Below are positions 31,224-42,257 of a stretch of DNA of 64,000 nucleotides, in pieces. Numbering within the stretch: position 1 is the first letter of the stretch; the number at the start of each line of letters is the position of its first letter. This DNA is from Gilliamella sp. ESL0405 (GTDB lineage Bacteria; Pseudomonadota; Gammaproteobacteria; Enterobacterales; Orbaceae): assembly GCF_019469205.1 (NCBI RefSeq), contig NZ_CP048265.1, positions 2,232,001 through 2,296,000 of the forward strand, read 5' to 3'. Under the pieces are notes generated by a model. It was not told the DNA's origin, made no database searches, and worked only from the letters and a program-made list of their open reading frames with translations. The translations under genes and the position numbers were made by a program.

Positions 31224-32120
31224 ATGAATAAATCATTATTTTATTTATCAATATGTTCATTAAGCTTTTTATTAGTATTAACAGGATGTGATGAAGAACA
31301 GTCATCGCAGATAGCATCTTCATCTCAAACAAACAACAACCAAAATAATAATTTAAATGTTGATAGCCTAAGTTCAGACACGTTTGATGAAGAGGTTCAA
31401 TCCCTGTCATACTTACCTGTTACTATAATCAATAGTTATCTTTTCCATAATGAACCGGAATTACTACCAAATCATAAATTAATTAAACAACAAAAAATTG
31501 AAGGAGCATCAGATAAGCTCATCAATTATAATGAACAAGGTTATGTTGCTAATTATGATTTAGAAGGTTTTTATGGCGAACTCGATTATAAGAACGCTAA
31601 ATATTTTTACGGAACAAAAGAAAACCGCAATGATTATAAAATCACATTTGATGCCAGCAAAAATATACTCGGTATGAAAAATAGCAAAGGCGATATTGTT
31701 GCAAGAAATGAATTTGATGAAGATGGTCGTTTGGTTGAAATGACACTATCGCATTTTGCAGAAAATAATGTCATTTTTAATAGTAAAATTGTTTATGACC
31801 AATATGATCGCGTTGAGCTAGTTTTATACAGCGCATATGTGCCAGTTGATAATAAAGTCAATTTCCCTATTTTGCTACAAGAGAAAACTTTAGTTTATAG
31901 TAATATTAATCAGTTAGAAAAATCGATTACAAAAACATTTAAACTTTCATCAAGTGGTGAAATTATTGTAAACGATAAAAATGAACAAGAAGTTGAAATC
32001 AATGAAACTTGTTCATATTCTGATTATACCGTCTATAGCGACTGGACTAAGGCCGTTTGTGTAACAACCGGTGATGAATCAAAAACAACAAATTTAATCC
32101 GAACTATCGACTATCAGTAA
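31224..32120 (+). CDS. Hypothetical lipoprotein
   Basis: A 298-residue secreted protein with a lipoprotein signal: hydrophobic residues 5-20 and lipobox LTGC with Cys22. The Asp at position +2 would favour inner-membrane retention under the E. coli rule. An Asn/Gln/Ser-rich linker (about 25-48) precedes a soluble domain with repeated Y/D/G-rich beta-strand-like segments (YNEQGYVANYDLEGFYGEL; YDQYDRVELVLYSAYV) and two Cys near the C-terminus that could form a disulphide. No family recognised. The gene stands alone, 100 bases after the zinc-ribbon gene. Confidence 0.8.
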   Translation: MNKSLFYLSICSLSFLLVLTGCDEEQSSQIASSSQTNNNQNNNLNVDSLSSDTFDEEVQSLSYLPVTIINSYLFHNEPELLPNHKLIKQQKIEGASDKLINYNEQGYVANYDLEGFYGELDYKNAKYFYGTKENRNDYKITFDASKNILGMKNSKGDIVARNEFDEDGRLVEMTLSHFAENNVIFNSKIVYDQYDRVELVLYSAYVPVDNKVNFPILLQEKTLVYSNINQLEKSITKTFKLSSSGEIIVNDKNEQEVEINETCSYSDYTVYSDWTKAVCVTTGDESKTTNLIRTIDYQ

Positions 32121-32151
32121 ACAAATACGGCCATTAACTTCGTGAATATGA

Positions 32152-32961
32152 TTAGTCTTCACCAAACTCATCATATTCACGGCATAATACAATCGTATCT
32201 TCAATTAAGCGCCTTGCTATCGTCCCATACTCTGGAATTTTAGGTAACTGAGAATAATGGAACCAATCAGCTTGTACTAACTCATTTTTGTCGATACAGA
32301 TTTCACCGCTCTCGTAATCAGCCAAATAAGCCATCATTAGTGAATTAGGAAATGGCCAAGGTTGCGATCCTACATACCGGATATTTTTAATTTTGATTTT
32401 TGACTCTTCATATACTTCACGTTCAACAGCATTTTCCATTGTTTCACCTATTTCAGTAAAACCCGCTAAAACCGTATATAAGTCATCTTGATTATGTCTG
32501 ACATGCTTAGCCAATAAAATTTTATTTTGATGTCGGATTGCAACAATAATAGAAGGTGATATCTGAGGATAATAACGTTCTTTGCAGTTATGGCACAAAC
32601 AACACCATTCTGAACTACTAATATACATTTGATGACCACAATAGCCACAATATTTGTGGGAGCGATAAAACTCAGCCAATTGCACCGCTCGACCGGCCAT
32701 ATTAAATAGCGATTGATCAGTTTTATTAAGCAGTGGACGTATGACACTCATCGAGCTTTTCATTTCATGACAAATCAGCCAAGCAGTTTGACCATTCCAT
32801 TCGCCAATTGGCTGAGCTAATTGGTTAGTAAAACCAAACTCTTTAGCATAACCCGTTGGCACTTCGCCATTAGGTAACCACAATCGTCCATTGGCGCTGA
32901 CAAACCAGTATCCGGTTTCATTGCCGGTTAAATTAAATTGTTGCTGTATATTCATTTCCAT
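32152..32961 (-). CDS. nudC: NAD(+) diphosphatase / RNA de-NADding enzyme NudC
   Basis: A 269-residue Nudix hydrolase that cleaves NADH to NMNH and AMP and removes NAD caps from RNA. A four-Cys zinc ribbon (CGYCGHQ and CCLCHNC) lies before the Nudix box GFTEIGETMENAVEREVYEES, which keeps the key Gly, Glu and REVYEE residues, and the family motif SQPWPFPNSLM follows. Slightly longer than E. coli NudC. It converges on the lipoprotein gene and lies upstream of the yidC terminator. Confidence 0.95.
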   Translation of the reverse strand: MEMNIQQQFNLTGNETGYWFVSANGRLWLPNGEVPTGYAKEFGFTNQLAQPIGEWNGQTAWLICHEMKSSMSVIRPLLNKTDQSLFNMAGRAVQLAEFYRSHKYCGYCGHQMYISSSEWCCLCHNCKERYYPQISPSIIVAIRHQNKILLAKHVRHNQDDLYTVLAGFTEIGETMENAVEREVYEESKIKIKNIRYVGSQPWPFPNSLMMAYLADYESGEICIDKNELVQADWFHYSQLPKIPEYGTIARRLIEDTIVLCREYDEFGED

Positions 32962-32981
32962 TCTTACCTAAAAGCAAAACA

Positions 32982-33009
32982 AAAAAGGAGGGTTTAACAC
33001 CTCCTTTTT
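32982..33009 (-). terminator. Rho-independent terminator of the rpmH-rnpA-yidD-yidC operon
   Basis: A 10-bp stem (AAAAAGGAGG / CCTCCTTTTT) with an 8-base loop and T-rich tail on the minus strand, just after yidC. Confidence 0.85.
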
Positions 33010-33021
33010 CTAATACGATTT

Positions 33022-34650
33022 CTATTTCTTTTTCTTTTCGTGAAGTCCCTTTTTCTCAAGCTCCCAGTAGATAATACGTTGCTGAGCAATGGTAAATAAA
33101 TTACTCACGATATAGTATAAAACCAGACCTGACGGGAACCATAAGAAGAACACAGTGAAAATTAACGGCATAAAAGTCATTAATTTTTGTTGTAATGGAT
33201 CTGTGACCGCTGTTGGTGACATTTTCTGTATTAAGAACATCGTCGCACCCATTAATAACGGGAATATATAATAAGGATCTTGCGCTGACAAGTCATGAAT
33301 CCATAACGCAAATGGTGCATGACGAAGTTCAACGGTATTACCTAACATATAAAATAGCGATAAGAAGATAGGCATTTGAATAATCAATGGCAAACAACCA
33401 CCCAAAGGATTAACCTTCTCTTGCTTATAAAGAGCCATTGTTTCCATACTCATCTTCTGTCTATCATCACCATAACGCTCTTTTAATGCTTGTAAACGAG
33501 GTTGTAATAACTTCATTTTAGCCATTGAACGATATTGCGCACGTGTTAACGGGAATAAAATTCCACGCACAATAAAGGTAATAATAATAATCGACACACC
33601 CCAGTTACTGACAAAACCTTGAATAAATTTCAATAAGTAAAATAGCGGTTGTGACAAGAACCATAACCAACCATAATCAACAATCAAATCAAGATGATTT
33701 GCCGTTTCTTTCAATTGACTTTGGATTTCCGGACCTAACCATAGCTTAGCGCCAATTGATTGGCTAGCACCTGCAGGGATAACAGTTGATTGACCTTTGA
33801 AACCAATAGTTGCTTGAGTATTTTTAGCAGTTACACGTGAATAAAAAAGGTTATTTTGATCCTGTGTTGGCACCCATGCTGAAGCAAAATAGTGTTGCAA
33901 CATAGCAATCCAACCAGTTTGCGTTTCTACCGCTAATGCTTTATCTTTAATATCATCAAAACTATATTTGCTATAATTTGTACTTGAGCTTGAATATGCA
34001 GTTCCACGGAATGCGCTTAATCCAAGTCCGCCCCCACCTTCAGTGACAGCATCTTCTGGTAATTTGATAGTTTGTTTCAATTGACCATACATCGCGACAT
34101 CAATCGGTCCATTACTTTGGTTATTGATATCATATTGCACATCAATAGCATAGTTACCACGTTGTAAAATGTAGTATTTAGTATAAGTAATGCCATTAAT
34201 CTGATAAGTTAACGGAACACGTAATTCATTTTGTCCGTCAGCTAACACATATTCTGTTTGCGCAGTTTGGTATACCGGACGTTTCGCATCTTGAATAGCG
34301 TTATCAGGTCCGTCTTTACCTGTTAAACCACTTTCAGCAATATAAACAAAATCAGGACGAGATGTTAATAATTGGAAAGGTGTACCTGAATGAAGCGTTT
34401 GATCATATTTCAATAATTGTGCTGCTTGAACATCACCACCATAAGTATTAATTGTGAGTAACAATACGTCAGACTTAATGGTAATGGTTTTACCTAAAGC
34501 TAAATTGCCTGTTGAATCATCATCACTTATTTGTTGAGTCATTTGGTTAGTCATTGGTGGTTTAGGTGCATGATCATCCACCCATGCCTTCCAAATTAAA
34601 AAAGAGACAAAAAGTAAAGCAATGACTAAGATATTACGTTGAGATCCCAT
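33022..34650 (-). CDS. yidC: Membrane protein insertase YidC
   Basis: A 542-residue inner-membrane insertase of the Oxa1 family. N-terminal anchor ([17 protein letters not shown]), a large periplasmic P1 domain (about 50-325), then five conserved hydrophobic segments with the family blocks [24 protein letters not shown] (part), [27 protein letters not shown] and [17 protein letters not shown]. The positively charged residue of the hydrophilic groove is in the FIVRG block. Its ATG overlaps the yidD stop codon (TAATG). The usual downstream neighbour mnmE is missing. Confidence 0.97.
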   Translation of the reverse strand: MGSQRNILVIALLFVSFLIWKAWVDDHAPKPPMTNQMTQQISDDDSTGNLALGKTITIKSDVLLLTINTYGGDVQAAQLLKYDQTLHSGTPFQLLTSRPDFVYIAESGLTGKDGPDNAIQDAKRPVYQTAQTEYVLADGQNELRVPLTYQINGITYTKYYILQRGNYAIDVQYDINNQSNGPIDVAMYGQLKQTIKLPEDAVTEGGGGLGLSAFRGTAYSSSSTNYSKYSFDDIKDKALAVETQTGWIAMLQHYFASAWVPTQDQNNLFYSRVTAKNTQATIGFKGQSTVIPAGASQSIGAKLWLGPEIQSQLKETANHLDLIVDYGWLWFLSQPLFYLLKFIQGFVSNWGVSIIIITFIVRGILFPLTRAQYRSMAKMKLLQPRLQALKERYGDDRQKMSMETMALYKQEKVNPLGGCLPLIIQMPIFLSLFYMLGNTVELRHAPFALWIHDLSAQDPYYIFPLLMGATMFLIQKMSPTAVTDPLQQKLMTFMPLIFTVFFLWFPSGLVLYYIVSNLFTIAQQRIIYWELEKKGLHEKKKK

Positions 34651-34973
34651 TAATGTTTTTCTCTATTGGTTTTAGTTTTTGGAGGAACAAAATCTTCTCC
34701 TCCTTCATGTAAAGGATGACATTTTAATACACGTTTGACCGTTAGCCAACCACCTTTTACTAATCCAAAGCGTCGTAGTGCAATTATTGCATACTGAGAG
34801 CAAGTAGGTGTAAAGCGACATTTAGGACCAAACAACGGGCTTATAATCCGTTGATAAGCGCGAATAAATAAAATAAAAAAATTAATTATCAATGATTTAG
34901 CCGCATAGACATGCTGTTTGATAATCAATTTAAGTTTATTCAAACTTTTTGTTTGGCGATAATTCGTTGGCAT
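34650..34973 (-). CDS. yidD: Membrane protein insertion efficiency factor YidD
   Basis: A 107-residue membrane-associated protein that assists YidC-dependent insertion. The core [54 protein letters not shown] is diagnostic. The only ATG (34973) gives an N-terminal extension relative to E. coli and overlaps rnpA by 34 bases, so a non-ATG start further in cannot be excluded. Part of rpmH-rnpA-yidD-yidC. Confidence 0.95.
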   Translation of the reverse strand: MPTNYRQTKSLNKLKLIIKQHVYAAKSLIINFFILFIRAYQRIISPLFGPKCRFTPTCSQYAIIALRRFGLVKGGWLTVKRVLKCHPLHEGGEDFVPPKTKTNREKH

Positions 34974-35296
34974 AATTTATCTAATGTTGCAACTAACTGT
35001 TTATTATCCAATTCGATAACAGAATGTTTAGCCATTAAAATAAAATCAATATTAGGAAGCTGATGTTGATGAAGACGAAAATATTCTTTCGTTAAACGCT
35101 TAATACGGTTGCGCTCATGTGCACGTTTAACCTGTTTTTTTGCTATAGCAAATCCTAAACGAGGATGATCTAAATCATTTATTCGTGCAACTAATGTAAG
35201 AAAGGGTGAGCCAGCTCTAACGGACTCTTGAAAGACATAATTGAAATCAAAGGGAGTTAACAAACGTAACTCCCGAGGAAAAGTGAAATTAATCAC
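34940..35296 (-). CDS. rnpA: Ribonuclease P protein component
   Basis: A 118-residue basic protein cofactor of RNase P, which matures tRNA 5-prime ends. The N-terminus [18 protein letters not shown] and the RNA-binding motif [22 protein letters not shown] are characteristic. Located directly after rpmH, 11 bases apart, as in nearly all bacteria. Confidence 0.97.
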   Translation of the reverse strand: MINFTFPRELRLLTPFDFNYVFQESVRAGSPFLTLVARINDLDHPRLGFAIAKKQVKRAHERNRIKRLTKEYFRLHQHQLPNIDFILMAKHSVIELDNKQLVATLDKLCQRIIAKQKV

Positions 35297-35307
35297 TCAA
35301 CTTAAAA

Positions 35308-35454
<147 letters not shown>

Positions 35455-35524
35455 TTATATCCAAATCTAATTTATCAACAGGTTGCAGAGTAAAAACTCT
35501 ACATCATTAATTAAAGAGGTCGGA

Positions 35525-35553
35525 ATTATAGAAGCTATTTTATTTTTCGTCAA
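35525..35553 (-). promoter_or_regulatory. Sigma-70 promoter of rpmH
   Basis: TTGACG-N17-TATAAT on the minus strand, with -35 at 35548-35553 and a perfect -10 at 35525-35530. No DnaA-box cluster is present in the 35449-35752 interval (only one imperfect TTATCAACA near 35472), so this is not an origin region. A 15-codon hydrophobic ORF at 35663-35710 is probably spurious. Confidence 0.85.
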
Positions 35554-35752
35554 TGAGATTTTCAAAGTTAAGTGTAACAGATACGATCTAAAATTTATTT
35601 ATAGCACAATAATATAAAAACTGACGATTGAATAATACCTAATCAATAAATGTCGGTAAGTGCTAACCTGCATGGACGATCAGCAGCGCGACAATTGAAC
35701 AAATCATCATCCAATCAACACCAGATTATTTGATACCATAAGTAAAACAAAA

Positions 35753-36778
35753 TCAATCAGCAACAGCAAGTACCCGCTTACTTTTTTCTCCACCAATCTC
35801 ACGAGCCAGTTTTGGCACTAAATAACCGGATACTTTTTCAGCAAGCTGTTTCATCAATTGTTTGGCGGTTTTATCATCAACGAAAAAATGCGCAGCGCCT
35901 TGAACTTTATCAAGCAGATGAATGTAATAAGGTAAAATACCGCTATCAAACAGCTTATTACTTAATTGGGCTAAAATCTCAACATTATCATTAATATTTT
36001 TTAACATCACGCTTTGATTAAGCACTAATACATTACTTTGTTTTAATTGCCAAATCGCACGGGTAACTTCATTATCAATCTCATTGGGGTGATTAATATG
36101 TGTAACCACAATTATCTGTAATCGACTTTGCGCAAATAATCGAGATAATTGTTGGGTTATTCTTGACGGAATCACTACTGCCAAACGAGTATGAATGCGT
36201 AACCGCTTGATATGTGGAATCTTTTCTAATTCACTTATCAAAAATGCGATCTCATTATCTTTCGCCATTAATGGATCACCACCGGATAAAATAATCTCAT
36301 CGAGTTCAGGATGAGTGGCAATATAGTTAAGCGCTATATTTAAGTTTTTTTTGCTGCTCTGGTTTTCATGATAAGGAAAGTGACGTCTAAAACAGTAACG
36401 GCAATTGATCGCACAAGCGGTTTTAGTTATTAATAGTGCTCGATTATGATATTTATGCAGTAATCCCGGGATTGCATTATTTTGCTCTTGTAACGGATCA
36501 TCACTGTATCCCGCGACTTGCAACATTTCGTTATCATCACAAAGCACCTGCAACAAAAGAGGATCATGACTATCGCCCTTTTTCATACGATTGATAAAAG
36601 CTAAAGGCGCACGCAGCGGGAATTGTTTCTTTGCTTGTAACATAGACAAAGAAATCGTATCAGGATCTAAATCTAAACAACGATAGAGGGTTTTAATATC
36701 CGTCACAACGTTGGCAAGATCAAAAATCCATGCTTCTTTATTTGGTTGTTCAACTTTTTGCTGTATAATGTGGCTCAT
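35753..36778 (-). CDS. epmB: EF-P (R)-beta-lysylation protein EpmB
   Basis: A 341-residue radical SAM lysine 2,3-aminomutase-like enzyme that converts alpha-lysine to (R)-beta-lysine for modification of elongation factor P. The cluster motif is CAINCRYCFRRHFPYHE (CxxxCxxC), followed by EIILSGGDPLMAKD and RLRIHTRLAVVIP. Full length. It is divergent from efp, its substrate, with only about 14 bases between the reported ORF ends, an arrangement conserved in enterobacteria. The ligase epmA is not in the window. Confidence 0.96.
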   Translation of the reverse strand: MSHIIQQKVEQPNKEAWIFDLANVVTDIKTLYRCLDLDPDTISLSMLQAKKQFPLRAPLAFINRMKKGDSHDPLLLQVLCDDNEMLQVAGYSDDPLQEQNNAIPGLLHKYHNRALLITKTACAINCRYCFRRHFPYHENQSSKKNLNIALNYIATHPELDEIILSGGDPLMAKDNEIAFLISELEKIPHIKRLRIHTRLAVVIPSRITQQLSRLFAQSRLQIIVVTHINHPNEIDNEVTRAIWQLKQSNVLVLNQSVMLKNINDNVEILAQLSNKLFDSGILPYYIHLLDKVQGAAHFFVDDKTAKQLMKQLAEKVSGYLVPKLAREIGGEKSKRVLAVAD

Positions 36779-36810
36779 TTTTGTAATTCAGAATGATAGT
36801 TGGAGCTTTT

Positions 36811-37377
36811 ATGGCATCTTATAGTACTAATGAGTTTAAAGCCGGTCTTAAAATAATGCAAGATGGCGAGCCGTGTGTAATTGTTGAAAATGAGTTTTAT
36901 AAACCAGGTAAAGGGCAAGCAATTAACCGCGTTAAAATTAAAAAATTACTTTCAGGTAAAACTGTTGATAAAACATTCAAATCAGGTGAATCTGTTGAAG
37001 CTGCTGATGTTGTCGATATGAATTTAACTTACTTGTATACCGACGGTGAGTTCTGGCATTTTATGAACAACGATACTTTTGAGCAACTTTCTGCCGATGC
37101 AAAAGCAGTGGGTGATAATGCTAAATGGTTAGTCGATCAAGCTGAATGTATTTTAACATTATGGAATGGTCAACCGATTGCTGTTACACCACCAAACTTT
37201 GTTGAACTTGAAGTTATTGAAACAGATCCGGGCTTGAAAGGTGATACAGCCGGAACTGGTGGCAAACCTGCTACACTTTCAACCGGTGCCGTTGTACGTG
37301 TTCCACTATTTGTACAAATTGGTGAAGTGCTTAAAGTTGATACACGTTCAGGTGAATACGTTTCACGTGTAAAATAA
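36811..37377 (+). CDS. efp: Elongation factor P
   Basis: A 188-residue translation factor that relieves ribosome stalling at polyproline. Three beta-barrel domains; Lys34 in the loop KPGKGQA is the residue that receives beta-lysine. The C-terminal block [18 protein letters not shown] is near-identical to E. coli. The start at 36811 (MASYST) is preceded by TTGGAGC and aligns with the E. coli N-terminus; an ATG six codons earlier is less likely. Divergent from epmB. Confidence 0.97.
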   Translation: MASYSTNEFKAGLKIMQDGEPCVIVENEFYKPGKGQAINRVKIKKLLSGKTVDKTFKSGESVEAADVVDMNLTYLYTDGEFWHFMNNDTFEQLSADAKAVGDNAKWLVDQAECILTLWNGQPIAVTPPNFVELEVIETDPGLKGDTAGTGGKPATLSTGAVVRVPLFVQIGEVLKVDTRSGEYVSRVK

Positions 37378-37411
37378 ACGTGTTTATTATCAATATCACG
37401 CTTCTTGCACG

Positions 37412-37447
37412 ACAAAAAGAGAGGAATTGACTTACCTCTCTTTTTGT
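37412..37447. terminator. Bidirectional terminator between efp and trmL
   Basis: A 13-bp perfect inverted repeat (ACAAAAAGAGAGG / CCTCTCTTTTTGT) with a 10-base loop, flanked by T-runs on both strands, between convergent genes. Confidence 0.88.
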
Positions 37448-37491
37448 TATCTAACTGCTATCTATTATTGACCTAAAAATATCAAAGCTAT

Positions 37492-37977
37492 TTACTTAGC
37501 CCCGGCATAATTAAGCTGACGCCAAGATTCATAAACAACTACCGCTACTGAATTGGATAAGTTCATACTACGACTGGTTGCTAACATAGGAATGCGGATT
37601 TTATTATCCTGTGGTAACGCATCGAGTATTGCAGCTGGTAGACCTCGTGTTTCAGGCCCAAACATTAAAAAATCATTTGATTGATAATTCACGGCACTAT
37701 GCGGCTTTTGACCTTTAGTAGTCAATGCATAAACCTGTTTAGTCAAATCCAATTGATTAACATCTAAGAACTGTTCAAGATTTTTGTAACGTTTGACATT
37801 GACAAATTCTTGATAATCCAGCCCTGCTCGCCGTAGTTTTTTATCATCCCAATAAAATCCCATTGGCTCAATAATATGCAAATTATATCCTGTATTAGCA
37901 CACAGACGAATAATATTGCCAGTGTTTGCAGGAATCTCTGGCTCAAACAGTACAATATTCAATGCGGAATTTGACAC
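37492..37977 (-). CDS. trmL: tRNA (cytidine/uridine(34)-2'-O)-methyltransferase TrmL
   Basis: A 161-residue SPOUT-class enzyme (YibK) methylating the wobble base of two tRNA-Leu isoacceptors. Motifs are [20 protein letters not shown] near the start, [11 protein letters not shown] (motif 2) and the knot region [24 protein letters not shown]. Full length. It begins 19 bases after cpxA and may be read with cpxRA. Confidence 0.96.
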   Translation of the reverse strand: MSNSALNIVLFEPEIPANTGNIIRLCANTGYNLHIIEPMGFYWDDKKLRRAGLDYQEFVNVKRYKNLEQFLDVNQLDLTKQVYALTTKGQKPHSAVNYQSNDFLMFGPETRGLPAAILDALPQDNKIRIPMLATSRSMNLSNSVAVVVYESWRQLNYAGAK

Positions 37978-37996
37978 AATTACTACTCTTTATTTT

Positions 37997-39379
37997 TTAA
38001 TGTTTTTGACTTGTCGGTAATACTATCACAATTCTCAGCCCACCTAAGTGACTTTTCTGTGCTTTAACAGTTCCGTGATCGCGAGTGATCGCATTCGCTA
38101 CAATGGCTAATCCTAGTCCGGTACCACCCGTCTGGCGATCTCGTGCTTCACTGGTTCGATAAAAAGGTCTGAAAATTTGTTCTAGTTCGTTATCAGCCAC
38201 ACCGGGACCATCATCATCAATGGTAATTGTCATTTGTTGTGGTTGTTGAATAAAATTAATCACAATTTGGTGTTTAGAATAACGAAATGCATTGCGAATA
38301 ACGTTTTCCAGTGCGCTACATAAAGCAGTCGGATAACACAACACAACATGATTAGTTGGCGGATTTTGAATTAAAAATGTTTTGCCAATTTGCTCCGCTT
38401 CAAACGTAGCATTATCTAATACATTTTTAAATAAAACATTTAATTTATGGTAGTTGCGAACTTCATTATTATCATATTGATGACGGGCTAAAGAGAGCAA
38501 CTCACCAATCATTGCATCAAGTTTTAATGCTTCATCATTAATACGAATCACTTCATTACTTTCGCCCTGTTTGCGGCGTAATAATGATGTGGCTAATTGC
38601 AAACGAGTCAAAGGCGTGCGTAATTCATGAGAAATATCAGAAAACAAGCGTTGTTGTAACTCCTGCATCCGTTTTAATTCCCTTAACATATGATTAAAAC
38701 TCGCTCCGGTTGCTTTATACTCATAAGATCCGATTTTTTCTAACTCAGGCCATTGTTGCAAATTCCCTTTGGCAACTTGTTCGGCTGCCAGTTTTAAACC
38801 ACGTGCAGGTTTTGCAATACTCCAAGATAACCAAAGCAAAAAAGGAGAGCTGGCTAACATTGTTAGTGTTAATAATAAAAAGGGATGATCAAAGATTAAG
38901 TTAACAAATTGAGATTGAATATCTGATGCTGGTTGCAATAAGTATAATTGGTAATCTTCATTAGCATAATGAATCAGAAAAGGGCCTATAATCTCTTGAG
39001 ATTCATAAATTTTCTTTGCCGGATCAGCGACATTATTAGATTTTTCACTAAAGTTTCTAACTAAATCAATATTTTTAGTATCAGCGGTAATTATTTGTTT
39101 GTTGGGTGTGAAAATGAATAAAAATTGCCCGGGTTTTTGGTGACCGTCCATCACCACGATAAAACGCATCCACCAACGAAAACTATCTTTAGGTACATTT
39201 GAAAGCTCTTTTTCTATTTGATTAGCAAGCACATTGCCTGCTTCTTTATCTTTATTTGCTAAATAAGTTAAATTTCGAGCGTCAAGATTAGGCAAAGCCA
39301 TAATCAACATTAGAAAAAAAGCGATAGTAAGTAAAAATATTGTGAAGATTCTAATAGTTAACCTGTCAAAAATCCACAT
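37997..39379 (-). CDS. cpxA: Envelope stress sensor histidine kinase CpxA
   Basis: A 460-residue inner-membrane sensor kinase. Two transmembrane segments (about 10-29 and 165-187) flank a periplasmic sensor domain; HAMP follows, then the H-box SHELRTPLTRLQ with phospho-acceptor His251, N-box ENVIRNAFRYSK, and the ATP-lid motifs DDDGPGV and GTGLGLAIV. Close in length and pattern to E. coli CpxA (457). Second gene of cpxRA, 32 bases after cpxR. No cpxP is found divergently upstream. Confidence 0.94.
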   Translation of the reverse strand: MWIFDRLTIRIFTIFLLTIAFFLMLIMALPNLDARNLTYLANKDKEAGNVLANQIEKELSNVPKDSFRWWMRFIVVMDGHQKPGQFLFIFTPNKQIITADTKNIDLVRNFSEKSNNVADPAKKIYESQEIIGPFLIHYANEDYQLYLLQPASDIQSQFVNLIFDHPFLLLTLTMLASSPFLLWLSWSIAKPARGLKLAAEQVAKGNLQQWPELEKIGSYEYKATGASFNHMLRELKRMQELQQRLFSDISHELRTPLTRLQLATSLLRRKQGESNEVIRINDEALKLDAMIGELLSLARHQYDNNEVRNYHKLNVLFKNVLDNATFEAEQIGKTFLIQNPPTNHVVLCYPTALCSALENVIRNAFRYSKHQIVINFIQQPQQMTITIDDDGPGVADNELEQIFRPFYRTSEARDRQTGGTGLGLAIVANAITRDHGTVKAQKSHLGGLRIVIVLPTSQKH

Positions 39380-39411
39380 ATAATTTTACCTTTATAAGAT
39401 GTATTCGACCC

Positions 39412-40122
39412 TTAATGTACATTATCATTTTGATCGACAACAAACAGGTAGCCTTTCGATCTCAATGTTTTTATCCAGGGTAACCCATCACTGCGTGGTG
39501 GCAATTTTTTTCTCAAATTAGACACATGAACATCAATTGAACGAGCCAGCGGAATAAACTCTTTACCAAGTACAGTTTCACTTAAAGTATCTCGGGAAAT
39601 TGTTTGACCAGCACTTTCAAGCAGTTTAAGTAATACTTGGAACTCAGTACCCGTTAATTCGAGATACTGGTCATCAAAAAAAGCAGTTTGTTGCTTTCGA
39701 TTAACCGTTAGTTTATCAATAGTAAGTTGAAGCGGTTTTTCTTCACTTTCTTCTGAGTTATCCCAACGGGTTCTTCGTAGCAAGGCATTGATTCGAGCAA
39801 CCAACTCTCTATCATTAAAAGGTTTAAGAATATAATCATCAGCCCCTAACTCAAGTCCAATCACCTTATCAAATTCGTCGTCTTTAGCTGTCAGAAAAAT
39901 AACCGGAACGGTAAAGTCATTTCTTAATTTAGATAACATACTAAGCCCGTTCATCTCCGGCATCATTATATCGAGCAATATAAGATCAATGGTACTATCG
40001 AATTTTTCTAAAGCTTGTACTCCATTATTTGCTGTTTCAACGTCAAAACCTTCTAATTCAAGTAATTCACGTAATAATGAGGCTATTTCAGGATCATCAT
40101 CAACTACAAGTAATTTACTCAT
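39412..40122 (-). CDS. cpxR: Response regulator CpxR
   Basis: A 236-residue OmpR-family regulator of envelope stress genes. Receiver domain with acidic pocket Asp8-Asp10, phosphorylation site Asp51 (LILLDIMMPEMNG), and Lys in FLTAKDDEFDKVIGLELGADDYILKPF; C-terminal winged helix with ELTGTEFQVLLKLL and SIDVHVSNLRKKLPP. It is first in the cpxRA operon. I did not find a convincing CpxR box in the short spacer to thiI. Confidence 0.95.
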   Translation of the reverse strand: MSKLLVVDDDPEIASLLRELLELEGFDVETANNGVQALEKFDSTIDLILLDIMMPEMNGLSMLSKLRNDFTVPVIFLTAKDDEFDKVIGLELGADDYILKPFNDRELVARINALLRRTRWDNSEESEEKPLQLTIDKLTVNRKQQTAFFDDQYLELTGTEFQVLLKLLESAGQTISRDTLSETVLGKEFIPLARSIDVHVSNLRKKLPPRSDGLPWIKTLRSKGYLFVVDQNDNVH

Positions 40123-40248
40123 TGCCTTCCTCTTTAACTTAATTAAATCATTAATTTGTAATTATTTTGATTATAAAAAATATCTGATCTTATCAAATCA
40201 TGATTATAAAAGCCAAATACTACCAATATCATAACTATTTGTTAAGTA

Positions 40249-41697
40249 TTATATTTTAAAAATTTTCACATTCGAAAACCCTTGCTCAATCAGATAGAGT
40301 GCTTGTAACTTGCTCATAACGCCTTTAGCACAATAAAGAAGATATTGTTTTGATTGATCTAAATCGCCAAATTGTGTAGCCAATTTATAAAATGGAATGA
40401 CTTTAATATCAACATTATTTAATTCCAGCGGTTTATCTTCCTGCTCTTCCGGCGCACGAATATCAATCACAATTTGATTATCACCCAATGAAGTCACAGT
40501 ATCAACTTGAATAACCGTGTTACTTGCTTGTTTGGCAATTTCACGAATATCAATATTTTCTGCCTCTTCCACTGCTTTATCTAAAATTGAGAAATCAAAA
40601 TTAAGCTCTTGTTCCTCTATTTTTTCTTTAACGGCTTTGACCGTTGGACTTTTCGAAATTACACCACAAAATTCTGGCATAGTTTTAGCAATATCTTCAG
40701 TCCCTATCTGACGAGCCAGATTAATAATCGTTTCTTTATCATGAGTAATTAGCGGACGTAAAATTAAGGTATCACTCACATTGTCAATCAAACGTAAATT
40801 AGTCAACGTTTGACTTGAAACCTGACCTAGTGCTTCACCGGTTACAAGTGCTTGAACATTATATCGTTGAGCGATTTTGGAAGCGGCACGTATCATCATC
40901 CGTTTTAAAATAACGCCCATTTGGCCATCCTCGATTTTTTCAAGAATTTCACCAACAACATCTGAAAAATCGATCGCAATAAAACGCACTTTATGAGAAC
41001 TACCAAAGCGCTCCCATAAATAATGCGCCATCTGCTTAACACCAATTTCATGGGTTTTACCGCCCAAATTAAAAAAGCAGTAGTGAACCCGGCTACCCCG
41101 TCTAATTAGCTTATAACTCGATACACCAGAATCAAATCCGCCGGATATAAGAGAAAGTACATCTTCTTGTGTACCTGTTGGAAAGCCACCTATCCCAGCA
41201 TGGCGCTCTTTTACCAGCAATAATACATCTTTCTCTATTTCTAAATTAACAGTAACCTCAGGGCGGGTTAATTTGACTTTAGATGAGGCAACAAACTGAT
41301 TAAGCCCACCGCCCACGTAACGTTCAACATCGATTGAAGAGAAATCGTGCTTACCTCGGCGTTTAACACGTACACAAAATGTTTTATTTTCAATTAAAGG
41401 CGCATAATGCTCACGAGCTTTTTCATAGATATCGTGCATATCAACAAAAGAGTGCTCTTGAACAACCAAAATATGATGGATACCAGGAATACGGGTGAGT
41501 AATTGTAAAATCTGAGTTTCGCTATTTACAACTTTAGGGCGTACTTCAATAAAATCCCAATGACGTATAACAGCGACATCTTCGATATGATGTTTTAAGA
41601 TATTACGAATATTGCTGGTCAATATTTTTATAAAACGTAATCGAACAGATTCACTTTTAATGGTAATCTCAGGAAAAAGCTTAACAATGAATTTCAT
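40249..41697 (-). CDS. thiI: tRNA 4-thiouridine synthase / thiazole biosynthesis protein ThiI
   Basis: A 482-residue enzyme that makes 4-thiouridine at tRNA position 8 and supplies sulfur for thiamine thiazole. Order: ferredoxin-like and THUMP domains (1-165), PP-loop adenylation motif [12 protein letters not shown], and a C-terminal rhodanese domain with the persulfide Cys in YCAKGVMS (about 455). The rhodanese domain makes it the long, enterobacterial type. Length equals E. coli ThiI. Divergent from secG. Confidence 0.97.
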   Translation of the reverse strand: MKFIVKLFPEITIKSESVRLRFIKILTSNIRNILKHHIEDVAVIRHWDFIEVRPKVVNSETQILQLLTRIPGIHHILVVQEHSFVDMHDIYEKAREHYAPLIENKTFCVRVKRRGKHDFSSIDVERYVGGGLNQFVASSKVKLTRPEVTVNLEIEKDVLLLVKERHAGIGGFPTGTQEDVLSLISGGFDSGVSSYKLIRRGSRVHYCFFNLGGKTHEIGVKQMAHYLWERFGSSHKVRFIAIDFSDVVGEILEKIEDGQMGVILKRMMIRAASKIAQRYNVQALVTGEALGQVSSQTLTNLRLIDNVSDTLILRPLITHDKETIINLARQIGTEDIAKTMPEFCGVISKSPTVKAVKEKIEEQELNFDFSILDKAVEEAENIDIREIAKQASNTVIQVDTVTSLGDNQIVIDIRAPEEQEDKPLELNNVDIKVIPFYKLATQFGDLDQSKQYLLYCAKGVMSKLQALYLIEQGFSNVKIFKI

Positions 41698-41874
41698 ACA
41701 ACTAAATTTACTAGAATAAAAATGGCGACATTATACTGGTTTTTCCTTAAAAACGAACAATTGATTACGATAAATACAGAAAATCACAAAATCTTCTTGC
41801 TTGTTGCTCACTCTTTCGCTAATATTTCGCATCAATAAATTCTGTTGTATAACTTATAAAATTGACAGGTTGAA

Positions 41875-42249
41875 ATGTATAAACTTTTAATTCTAGGTTA
41901 TTTACTTATCGCTGTTGTGATAATCGTTTTAGTGCTAATACAGCGCGGTAAAGGTGCCGACATGGGTTCATCTTTTGGTGCTGGAGCATCTGCGACGTTG
42001 TTTGGCTCATCAGGTAGTGGGAACTTTTTAACACGTTCTACAACCATACTTGGGGTTTTGTTTTTTATACTAAGTATCGTTTTATCGAATCTTGGTAGTC
42101 GTAGTGCTATAAATTCTAGCGATGAATTTACAAATTTCGATGATATACCGCCTGCAACGACTCAACAAAACACAGGTGAAACCGCACCGACAACAGATCC
42201 TGTTATACAACCGGAATCGGTAAATCCTACATCGGATATTCCTGAATAA
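41875..42249 (+). CDS. secG: Protein translocase subunit SecG
   Basis: A 124-residue SecYEG auxiliary subunit. Two hydrophobic segments (3-20 and about 52-73), the conserved cytoplasmic loop QRGKGADMGSSFGAGAS between them, and a low-complexity Thr/Pro/Gln tail. It is followed eight bases later by tRNA-Leu(GAG), the same order as in E. coli. Confidence 0.96.
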   Translation: MYKLLILGYLLIAVVIIVLVLIQRGKGADMGSSFGAGASATLFGSSGSGNFLTRSTTILGVLFFILSIVLSNLGSRSAINSSDEFTNFDDIPPATTQQNTGETAPTTDPVIQPESVNPTSDIPE

Positions 42250-42257
42250 ATAACGGC

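Noticed and set aside
35663-35710. A 15-codon hydrophobic ORF (MMICSIVALLIVHAG) on the minus strand, possible type I toxin
   Set aside because: There is no good ribosome site, no antisense promoter could be defined, and a chance hydrophobic ORF of this size is common.
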